The position numbers were made by a program, and so were the translations under genes. Positions 1 to 5,297 of a stretch of 5,297 bases of DNA are shown piece by piece; positions within the stretch are counted from its first letter, which is position 1; each line of letters opens with the position of its first letter. Under the pieces are notes generated by a model. The model made no database searches. It saw only the letters and a list, made by a program, of their open reading frames with translations, and was not told where the DNA came from. The DNA comes from Prevotella sp. UBA6387 (GTDB taxonomy: Bacteria; Bacteroidota; Bacteroidia; Bacteroidales; Bacteroidaceae): positions 1-5,297 of the forward strand of contig DJQL01000140.1 of assembly GCA_002437565.1 (NCBI GenBank), written 5' to 3'.

Positions 1-1802
1 AACCAAGCTATCGGCTTTGAGAAACAACCAAACACTATCTTATGGGTGAAGAACTGCCAAGCATCGTCTATATAGAAACGGTTAAGGGCAGCCCTGTGCA
101 AGCATGGCATGGCATTGGCCAACTTGTCTGGCAATGGATTGTGTTTAGGCGCATACATATATGTGGCAAGCGCAAAACCAATAGTGGCTACGCAAAGCGA
201 AATCCACGCAGTAGGACCAAACTGGAAATGCTGCAGGGCAATTTCCTCTGCATGACCGTCAAGTGAAACAAAGTGTCCCATTGGAATCCAACCTGCCACA
301 ACAGAAATGACAGAAAGGAACACCAACGGTCCCCACATAACGAAAGGTACCTCTGCCGGCTTGCGGCGATGCTCTGGATCCTGCTCATAATAGCTGTCGC
401 CCCAGAATATGACATAGTAGAGGCGGAACATATAGAAAGCCGTCATGCCACTGACAAGCGTCATGAACCATCCAAGACATGGCGAGAAATGGAAGCAAGC
501 GTCCACAATCTCGTCCTTTGAGAAGAAACCTGCCAACGGCCAGAAGCCACTGATGGCGATGGTTCCAATAAGGAAGCAGATGTTGGTGATTGGCATGTAC
601 TTGTGAAGACCACCCATGTAGTCTTTGAAGTTGGAACCAATGATGACAATGATGGCACCAGAGCATAGGAACAACAGGGCCTTGAACATGGCATGTGTAA
701 AGAGGTGGAACATGGAAGCCATGTAGCCAACGCTGCCTTCCCCCTCCAAGGATGTCACCACACCAAGAGCAACGAGCATATATGCAATCTGGGATATTGT
801 TGAGAAAGCAAGACCACGCTTGATATCACGCTGGCAGCAAGCCACTGCGGCTGCATAGAATGCCGTGAAAGCGGCAATGTAAGCCACATAGTGAAGAGTG
901 TTTGGCGCATACTGAATCCATATTGGCATGAGCGATGCCACCTGGAAGACACCAGCCACGACCATGGTTGCGGCATGGATGAGAGCCGACACAGGAGTCG
1001 GGCCTTCCATGGCGTCTGGAAGCCAAATATGGAGTGGGAACATTGCCGACTTACCGGCACCGCCAATGAACATCAAGAACAATGACATTGGGAGAACCCA
1101 TGCGGCTCCGGGAAGCTCAGTGACAAGCTTTGGATCAGCAGTGAGGTCATAGTTGAACGTACCTGTGTAATAGCTATAGAACAATATTCCAATGAGGAAG
1201 AACAAGTCGGCGAATCGTGTCACGATAAATGCCTTCTTTGACGCGTGTACCGCAGCATGCTTTGGATAGTAGAAGCCAATGAGCAGGTATGAGCACACAC
1301 CCACAAGCTCCCAGAAAAGATACATCTGGAAAATATTGGTAGCCACCACCAAGCCAAGCATTGACATGGTGAAGAGAGACAGATAAGCGTAGAAACGCTG
1401 GAAACCTTTCTCGTAACCCTCTTTCTTATAGTTCTCGTCACGCTCAGCCATATAGCCAAAGCTATAAATGTGCACCATGAACGACACAGTAGTGATGACG
1501 ATAAGCATCATCACAGAGATTGGCGATAGACGGAAACCGATGTTGAACGTAAGAAGATCCGTAAACTTCAACCATGTGAAGTTGAACACTGTCACAGTGG
1601 GATAAAGACCTGTGGCCGCGTCCCTGCCTATGGCAAAGAAATATTCGTAGGCCGTATAGAGGCTCATGCACCACAGCACGCCAAGCACTGTCGTACCTAT
1701 GAGACCCGCAACGGGCTTCTTCATCTTCATGCCGAGCAAACCCAGGACCAGGAAGCTCAGGAATGGGAGAAGAAGTATCAAAAATGAATAACCGTATTCC
1801 AT
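1..1802 (-). CDS. nuoL: NADH-quinone oxidoreductase subunit L (NuoL), 3' end missing
   Basis: NuoL is the distal antiporter-like proton-pumping subunit of complex I, in the cytoplasmic membrane. The frame opens with ATG at 1802 (MEYGYSFLILLLPFLSF) and stays open for 600 codons to the window edge. The family is recognised from FWELVG with Glu165, from GKSAMFPLHIWLPDAM with Lys251, from PTPVSALIHAATM with His276, and from FFSKDEI with Lys429-Asp430. By alignment from memory these match E. coli Glu144, Lys229, His254 and Lys399-Asp400, so the pumping residues are intact. The protein is hydrophobic throughout, with many membrane segments. The visible C-terminus (around RFYIDDAW, Trp582, to Trp600) matches the start of the long lateral amphipathic helix. 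Some tens of residues, including the last membrane helix, should lie outside the window. It starts 6 nt after the nuoK stop with no clear Shine-Dalgarno sequence, so translation is probably coupled to nuoK. nuoM would be expected next. Confidence 0.97.
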   Translation of the reverse strand, partial: MEYGYSFLILLLPFLSFLVLGLLGMKMKKPVAGLIGTTVLGVLWCMSLYTAYEYFFAIGRDAATGLYPTVTVFNFTWLKFTDLLTFNIGFRLSPISVMMLIVITTVSFMVHIYSFGYMAERDENYKKEGYEKGFQRFYAYLSLFTMSMLGLVVATNIFQMYLFWELVGVCSYLLIGFYYPKHAAVHASKKAFIVTRFADLFFLIGILFYSYYTGTFNYDLTADPKLVTELPGAAWVLPMSLFLMFIGGAGKSAMFPLHIWLPDAMEGPTPVSALIHAATMVVAGVFQVASLMPIWIQYAPNTLHYVAYIAAFTAFYAAAVACCQRDIKRGLAFSTISQIAYMLVALGVVTSLEGEGSVGYMASMFHLFTHAMFKALLFLCSGAIIVIIGSNFKDYMGGLHKYMPITNICFLIGTIAISGFWPLAGFFSKDEIVDACFHFSPCLGWFMTLVSGMTAFYMFRLYYVIFWGDSYYEQDPEHRRKPAEVPFVMWGPLVFLSVISVVAGWIPMGHFVSLDGHAEEIALQHFQFGPTAWISLCVATIGFALATYMYAPKHNPLPDKLANAMPCLHRAALNRFYIDDAWQFFTHKIVFGCFSKPIAW

Positions 1803-1808
1803 TACTAT

Positions 1809-2117
1809 TTAGAATTTCATATTTTCAATACTGTTCACCTGGTCACTGTGATAGTTGCGGTAAACGTTGATTATTATAGCCAAAGCCACCGCTGTCTCAG
1901 CTGCGCTCACGCCCATGGAGAAGAGCGTGAAGAACGCTCCGTCAAGATGCCCAGGGAAAAGCAGCCTGTTAAACACCGCGAAATTCAAGTCAACGGCGTT
2001 CAGCACAAGCTCTATCGAGATGAGCATGGCCACAAGATTGCGATGTGTGACGAAGCCAAAGACACCGATGAAGAAAAGCAAGGTGCTGACTCCGAGGAAT
2101 GCATAAACTGATATCAT
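1809..2117 (-). CDS. nuoK: NADH-quinone oxidoreductase subunit K (NuoK)
   Basis: NuoK is a small membrane subunit (MrpC-like) of the proton-translocating arm of complex I. The chosen ATG at 2117 gives 102 residues, the usual family length of about 100, with three hydrophobic segments. Glu36 lies in MLISIELVLNAVDLNF and Glu74 in SAAETAVALAIIINVYR. These match the two membrane glutamates of E. coli NuoK (Glu36 and Glu72), and the exact match at 36 supports this start. An in-frame ATG 45 nt upstream would add a polar 15-residue extension encoded inside the end of nuoJ and is rejected. The start overlaps the nuoJ stop as ATGA, and a full AAGGAGG sequence lies 7 nt upstream. It ends in TAA 6 nt before nuoL. 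Confidence 0.97.
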   Translation of the reverse strand: MISVYAFLGVSTLLFFIGVFGFVTHRNLVAMLISIELVLNAVDLNFAVFNRLLFPGHLDGAFFTLFSMGVSAAETAVALAIIINVYRNYHSDQVNSIENMKF

Positions 2118-2635
2118 TTGTTGTCCTCCTTTCTTGCTATCATTATGCCACCGACGATACATGCCAAGAGAAACATGGAGATGAATTCGAACGGAAGCAC
2201 ATATCCAAACTTGTCTGAACCCAACATGGCCTGACCCACTTGCTTCATGGGAACCTCCACGTCTGCCACATCAAGAGCGGCGTTAACAAAGTGGTTCTTC
2301 ACGAGTATAAGGCTCAAGGCCACAAGGCCAACAAGCGAGATTGCCAAGCCCTGCGCAATGCGCACGCCCTTGAAACGAGCCACGAGATTCTGAAGCGAGT
2401 GCTTGGAAATAAGCTGAATGGCAAAGACATACATTATTGTGATGCCGCCAGCGTAGATGCTGATCTGCGCCGCGCCAAGAAATGTATAGTCAAGGATGAA
2501 ATAGAAGCCGGCAATGCCGAAGAGCACGAACAACAACCATGTGGCTGCCCTCATTATGCTCTTTGTGCATACTGACATTACGGCTGAGCCAAGAACGACC
2601 ACAGCCAAAATACAGAACATTACTAATTTAGCCAT
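2114..2635 (-). CDS. nuoJ: NADH-quinone oxidoreductase subunit J (NuoJ)
   Basis: NuoJ is a membrane subunit of complex I that joins the quinone module to the pumping arm. The ATG at 2635 gives 173 residues with about five hydrophobic segments. The third carries FLGAAQISIYAGGITIMYVF, which corresponds to the flexible pi-bulge helix of the family; Tyr61 appears equivalent to E. coli Tyr59. The C-terminus has the typical FEFISMFLLACIVGGIMIARKE pattern. The frame is open to an ATG at 2668, but that start would overlap the end of nuoI and add MVSLTQKPSRI ahead of the hydrophobic helix, so the internal start is preferred. It begins 4 nt after the nuoI TAG, with only a weak AGGA upstream, and its TGA overlaps the nuoK ATG, so the three genes are probably translationally coupled. 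Confidence 0.95.
   Translation of the reverse strand: MAKLVMFCILAVVVLGSAVMSVCTKSIMRAATWLLFVLFGIAGFYFILDYTFLGAAQISIYAGGITIMYVFAIQLISKHSLQNLVARFKGVRIAQGLAISLVGLVALSLILVKNHFVNAALDVADVEVPMKQVGQAMLGSDKFGYVLPFEFISMFLLACIVGGIMIARKEDNK
2125..2131 (-). promoter_or_regulatory. Strong Shine-Dalgarno sequence of nuoK
   Basis: On the coding strand AAGGAGG lies 7 nt upstream of the nuoK ATG, inside the last codons of nuoJ (Arg-Lys-Glu-Asp). It decides the nuoK start in favour of 2117 over the upstream ATG at 2162. It is the only strong Shine-Dalgarno match among the five start sites in the window. Because the same bases encode the conserved ARKE end of NuoJ, protein conservation may explain part of it. 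Confidence 0.7.
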
Positions 2636-2639
2636 TATC

Positions 2640-3203
2640 CTACTTGGTTTTTGTGTTAAACTTACCAATGGTCAACGGTGCTCCGCCATCTATGAGATTT
2701 GGCAGGGAACCACCCTTGTAGACCTCCTTGTCGAGATGCAACACGAGTTTGGAGCGGTCGAAGACTGAGTTCTCAAAATCGTTGACAAACTCTATGGCAT
2801 CGAAATTGCAAGCATTGACACACAGCTCGCAGAACATGCAGTCGCCCAAATCATACTGATAGTCGTCGAGCTGCTTTTTCTTCTTGCCTGTCTCTGGGTC
2901 TTCCGCCATGTGAGCGGTGATTTTTATGGTGTCGTTTGGACACGACTTCTCACACATGGTGCAAGCCGTACACTTGTAGTCGCCAACCTTCAGCCCACGC
3001 TTCACGGCAAAAGGATCATTTGGATCCTCCACACGCTTGAAGACGAGCCTTCCGCGATGACGAGCCGAAACATGCAATGTTGTCTTGCGGTTTTCAGGAT
3101 ACTGCTCTGTAGACTTCGGGGTGAAGTATTCCCTCATGGTGACCTTCAGTCCGGTAGCCAAAGTCTTGGCAGCATCCTTTATGCCTTTAAAATATTGTGA
3201 CAT
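2640..3203 (-). CDS. nuoI: NADH-quinone oxidoreductase subunit I (NuoI), 2x[4Fe-4S] ferredoxin-like
   Basis: NuoI is the peripheral-arm subunit that carries clusters N6a and N6b and passes electrons towards NuoB and quinone at the cytoplasmic membrane face. The 187-residue product has two ferredoxin motifs. The first is Cys78, Cys81, Cys84 and Cys88-Pro (CTACTMCEKSCP). The second is Cys122, Cys125, Cys128 and Cys132 (CMFCELCVNACN), where the usual proline after the last cysteine is Asn133. All eight cluster ligands are present. The N-terminus (KDAAKTLATGLKVTMREYF, residues 9-27) fits the amphipathic membrane-associating helix of the family. A charged stretch (residues 101-115) separates the motifs. 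The ATG at 3203 is the first in frame and begins a normal NuoI N-terminus. The leader is A-rich with no Shine-Dalgarno sequence. It lies 42 nt after nuoH and 4 nt before nuoJ. Confidence 0.97.
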   Translation of the reverse strand: MSQYFKGIKDAAKTLATGLKVTMREYFTPKSTEQYPENRKTTLHVSARHRGRLVFKRVEDPNDPFAVKRGLKVGDYKCTACTMCEKSCPNDTIKITAHMAEDPETGKKKKQLDDYQYDLGDCMFCELCVNACNFDAIEFVNDFENSVFDRSKLVLHLDKEVYKGGSLPNLIDGGAPLTIGKFNTKTK

Positions 3204-3245
3204 GATTGTTTATGTTTTCTTTATTGTTTATCTCTATACGCCAGT
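3204..3245 (-). promoter_or_regulatory. A-rich nuoH-nuoI spacer with a repeated ATAAACAAT motif
   Basis: These 42 nt form the leader of nuoI. On the coding strand the motif ATAAACAAT occurs twice, at 3231-3223 and 3213-3205, the second ending 1 nt before the nuoI ATG. No Shine-Dalgarno sequence is present. A-rich unstructured leaders are a known way of starting translation in Bacteroidota, so the stretch probably serves ribosome access. No Bacteroidota-type -7 promoter box (TAnnTTTG) was seen. Confidence 0.4.
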
Positions 3246-4331
3246 TCACAGCGTCAAGCCAAAAGCCACGCAGGCTGTCATTACCACAAGTGTGACAAGC
3301 ATGCAAGGCATGATGTATTTCCACTCAAGTTTGAGGATATGGTCAATCCTCAAGCGTGGGAATGTCCATCTCACCCACATGAGTATCCAAATGACAAGCA
3401 GCGTCTTGACTGCAAACCATACGAATCCAGGAATGTAGTTCATCACCGTGTCGAAGCCCTCAATGCCTATATTGAGCGGTGCCCAGCCACCAAGGAAGAT
3501 GGTAGAGGCCAAACCAGAGATGACCACAAGGTTAAGATACTCAGCCAAGTAGAAATAGCCGAATCCCATACCACTATACTCTGTGTGGTAACCAGCCGTC
3601 AGCTCACTCTCAGCCTCAGCAAGGTCGAAAGGACCACGGTTGGCCTCAGCGTTTCCAGCAATCAGGAATACAAGGAATGCCACTATCGCTGGTATGTGCC
3701 CCTGAATGATGAGCCAGTTCCAAGGGCCTGTCTGTGCAGCTATAATATCGCTCAACTGCATTGATCCACATAGGACAACGGCGGTAATCATACAGAGACC
3801 GAGTGAAATCTCATAGCTTATCATCTGCACAGCTCCACGCATTGCAGACACAACCGAATACTTATTGTTGGAGCCCCAACCTGAGAGTATGACACCCAGC
3901 ACACCAATTGAAGATATGGCTGTCACCATGAACACACCGACATTGAAGTCGAGCACCACGGCGCCTTTGTTCCAAGGCAAGAACGAGAACGTGCCAACAG
4001 AGGCAATTATCGTAAGGAAAGGAGCAAGCGCATATAGGAACTTATCGGAGCGATCCACTCCGAAAATCTCCTTTATGAGCATCTTAAGCACGTCGGCCAA
4101 CACCTGGAAAACGCCCCATTTTCCCACACGCATAGGACCAAGGCGGCATTGGAAGAAGGCACATACCTTACGCTCAAAGTAAATCATGAACATGGCTATG
4201 AGAGCATAGAGCGTAAGCACGACAACTCCCACAAGCACACATTCTATCAAGATGGTCCAAAAATCGCCCAGCCCGCATGTTTGGCGGAGCAAAGCGTCGA
4301 ACCACTGTGTCACTACTGAAAAATCGAACAT
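3246..4331 (-). CDS. nuoH: NADH-quinone oxidoreductase subunit H (NuoH)
   Basis: NuoH anchors the peripheral arm to the membrane arm of complex I and forms much of the quinone chamber and the start of the proton path. The 361-residue product is somewhat longer than E. coli NuoH (325) and has about eight hydrophobic segments. Family signatures are YFERKVCAFFQCRLGP (residues 51-66), GVFQVLADVLKMLIKE (73-88), and the acidic loop GPFDLAEAESELTAGYHTEY (233-252), followed by SGMGFGYFYLAEY. A basic stretch follows near the C-terminus, WVRWTFPRLRIDHILKLEWK (319-338). The start at 4331 is the only in-frame ATG near the first helix; the frame has a stop (TAA) 3 nt upstream. No Shine-Dalgarno sequence is visible, and the leader is A-rich. 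It directly follows nuoD, where nuoE, nuoF and nuoG stand in 13- or 14-gene operons. Confidence 0.98.
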   Translation of the reverse strand: MFDFSVVTQWFDALLRQTCGLGDFWTILIECVLVGVVVLTLYALIAMFMIYFERKVCAFFQCRLGPMRVGKWGVFQVLADVLKMLIKEIFGVDRSDKFLYALAPFLTIIASVGTFSFLPWNKGAVVLDFNVGVFMVTAISSIGVLGVILSGWGSNNKYSVVSAMRGAVQMISYEISLGLCMITAVVLCGSMQLSDIIAAQTGPWNWLIIQGHIPAIVAFLVFLIAGNAEANRGPFDLAEAESELTAGYHTEYSGMGFGYFYLAEYLNLVVISGLASTIFLGGWAPLNIGIEGFDTVMNYIPGFVWFAVKTLLVIWILMWVRWTFPRLRIDHILKLEWKYIMPCMLVTLVVMTACVAFGLTL

Positions 4332-4430
4332 TGTTTATTTTGCTTTGCGAAGTCGGGACATGAGGAAGCACAAATGCGGCCATGGGCTTGGCATTGCGCC
4401 TTCGAGTCACATCCTTGACTCCTGGATGAA
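4332..4430 (-). other. 99-nt nuoD-nuoH spacer with possible RNA secondary structure
   Basis: This is the longest gap between genes in the window. On the coding strand it begins with a perfect 6-bp stem and 6-nt loop (see 4404-4421). It then contains a possible 9-bp stem formed by 4399-4391 and 4377-4368, with one G-U pair, one bulged base and a 13-nt loop. It ends in an A-rich leader with ATAAACAAT overlapping the nuoH start. There is no U-tract after either stem, so a Rho-independent terminator is not supported. No gene other than a doubtful 19-codon frame is seen. Confidence 0.45.
4404..4421 (-). other. Perfect hairpin just downstream of the nuoD stop
   Basis: The two 6-nt arms, GAGTCA and TGACTC, are exact reverse complements around a 6-nt loop, starting 9 nt after the nuoD TAA. 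No run of T follows, so it is not a typical terminator. It may protect the 3' end of an upstream mRNA segment or be chance; a 6-bp stem is short. Confidence 0.3.
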
Positions 4431-5297
4431 TTACCTGTCCAAATCTGGGATTACGAAGTCTATGCTTGCTCCCGTGGCTATGAGGTCGGCAATCTTCTGG
4501 CCACGTAGCATCTTGTCGAAAGCTCCGGCCAATGTCAAGCCCATAGGACGCATCTTGACACGGTAAGGGCTCTTGTCGCCACGACTGTCGAGATACACGC
4601 CAAACTCTCCGGCTCCACCTTCCACGGAGAACCACCACTGTCCCTCAGGCACCTTGATTATAGGTTTCTGCTTGATGTAGAAGTCTCCCTCTGGAATGTT
4701 GTCTATCAGTTGCTCAATGATGTCAAGGCTCTGATACATTTCCTTGATATGTATCATGTAGCGCTCCATTGAGTCGGCTGCCGTACCCGTGATTTCTTTC
4801 CATTCCACCTTGTCATACAAATCGTAAGGATGGTTCTTGCGCACATCGTTGTGCCATCCGGCAGCACGTCCGGCAGGGCCTGTGACACCATAGTTCACAC
4901 AATCCTCAAGGTTCATGTAGCCCACGCCCTCAAGACGCTTGTGCGTGATAACATTGTCGCCGAACACGTCGAGATACTCTTGGAACATCGGACGAAGATA
5001 CTTGCACAATGTCTTTGTGTTTTGCACGAAGTTGGGGTCAATATCGGCCTGCAATCCACCAATGCGATAATAGTTTTGGATGAGTCGTCCACCCGTTGTC
5101 TCCTCCATCACATTGAGCAAGTGCTCGCGGTCGCGCATGCAATACAGGAAAGCTGTCAGTGCCGACAGGTCCTGTGCGCACGTGCCAAGGAAGAGCAAGT
5201 GGTTGTCTATGCGCTGCAGCTCATCCATGATGGTGCGGATATATCGTATGCGGTCTGACAGCTCGATGCCCATTGCCTCTTCTATAACGCCCACGAG
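4431..5297 (-). CDS. nuoD: NADH-quinone oxidoreductase subunit D (NuoD, probably C-terminal part of NuoCD), 5' end missing
   Basis: NuoD is the 49-kDa-type subunit that, with NuoB and NuoH, forms the quinone-reducing site in the peripheral arm. The window holds the last 288 residues; the frame is open to the right edge, and the GTG at 5294 is an internal valine (LVGVIEEAMGIEL), not a start. Family signatures include YIRTIMDELQRIDNHLLFLG, TTGGRLIQNYYRIGG, HPYDLYDKVEW, PEGQWWFSVEGGAGEFGVYL and the C-terminal GASIDFVIPDLDR. The first part of NuoD, with its quinone-site histidine motif, lies outside the window. In Bacteroidales this gene is usually a nuoC-nuoD fusion, which cannot be verified here. 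The usual LRASG-like motif reads GPAGRAAGW. It ends in TAA, 99 nt before nuoH. Confidence 0.96.
   Translation of the reverse strand, partial: LVGVIEEAMGIELSDRIRYIRTIMDELQRIDNHLLFLGTCAQDLSALTAFLYCMRDREHLLNVMEETTGGRLIQNYYRIGGLQADIDPNFVQNTKTLCKYLRPMFQEYLDVFGDNVITHKRLEGVGYMNLEDCVNYGVTGPAGRAAGWHNDVRKNHPYDLYDKVEWKEITGTAADSMERYMIHIKEMYQSLDIIEQLIDNIPEGDFYIKQKPIIKVPEGQWWFSVEGGAGEFGVYLDSRGDKSPYRVKMRPMGLTLAGAFDKMLRGQKIADLIATGASIDFVIPDLDR

Noticed and set aside
1..1802. nuoL as a related MrpA or hydrogenase antiporter subunit
   Set aside because: Order between nuoK and the left edge, a C-terminal stretch resembling the NuoL lateral helix, and neighbouring NuoI and NuoD all favour true NuoL.
2118..2162. 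Upstream ATG extending nuoK by 15 residues
   Set aside because: The extension lies in nuoJ, is polar, and would shift the conserved Glu36; the ATG at 2117 has an ideal Shine-Dalgarno sequence.
2636..2668. Upstream ATG extending nuoJ by 11 residues
   Set aside because: It overlaps the end of nuoI and adds a polar stretch before the first membrane helix; the start at 2635 fits the family better.
3339..3764. 141-codon open frame on the + strand
   Set aside because: It is antisense to nuoH, with no family resemblance and no start context of its own.
4404..4421. Rho-independent terminator after nuoD
   Set aside because: The stem is only 6 bp and no T-run follows on the coding strand; the genes around it belong to one operon.
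4174..4638. 154-codon minus-strand frame spanning the nuoD-nuoH spacer
   Set aside because: It overlaps both nuoD and nuoH in another frame; its arginine-rich, unpatterned product is an off-frame reading of conserved genes.
4830..5258. 142-codon open frame on the + strand
   Set aside because: It lies antisense inside nuoD, whose protein is clearly conserved; the translated product shows no recognisable domain and reads like a shadow of the coding frame.
5292..5294. GTG as a start codon of the rightmost gene
   Set aside because: The frame continues to the edge, and LVGVIEEAMGIEL is internal NuoD sequence; the gene is cut by the window.

Overview
The window is a single operon segment, entirely on the minus strand, encoding the membrane arm and part of the peripheral arm of respiratory complex I (Nuo, NADH:quinone oxidoreductase type). 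In transcription order, from right to left, it holds the 3' part of nuoD (probably the NuoD half of a fused nuoCD), then complete nuoH, nuoI, nuoJ and nuoK, then most of nuoL, which runs off the left edge. All six products were recognised from conserved motifs. No RNA genes, mobile elements, CRISPR arrays, promoters or terminators were seen.

The likely source is a member of the Bacteroidales, most probably Prevotella-like. The base composition is moderate. Start codons of nuoH and nuoI follow A/T-rich leaders without Shine-Dalgarno sequences, as is common in Bacteroidota. nuoH directly follows nuoD with no nuoE, nuoF or nuoG between them, which fits the compact nuoA-B-CD-H-I-J-K-L-M-N clusters known from Bacteroides and Prevotella. 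The assignment rests on recollection of family sequences, not a search.

Layout on + coordinates: 1-1802 nuoL (600 codons, 3' end missing); 1809-2117 nuoK; 2114-2635 nuoJ; 2640-3203 nuoI; 3204-3245 an A-rich spacer; 3246-4331 nuoH; 4332-4430 a 99-nt spacer with potential RNA structure; 4431-5297 nuoD (5' end missing). The I-J-K-L junctions are very tight (4-nt gap, 4-nt overlap, 6-nt gap), pointing to co-translation. The D-H and H-I junctions are looser.

Functionally, NuoD and NuoH build the quinone site, NuoI carries two [4Fe-4S] clusters that feed electrons to it, and NuoJ, NuoK and NuoL belong to the proton-pumping arm. The key charged residues for pumping are present. What is not visible is the NADH-oxidising module (NuoE/F/G), so the electron donor of this complex cannot be assumed to be NADH. 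This is a conserved core energy operon; I see no sign of a novel system, and the findings listed are modest.
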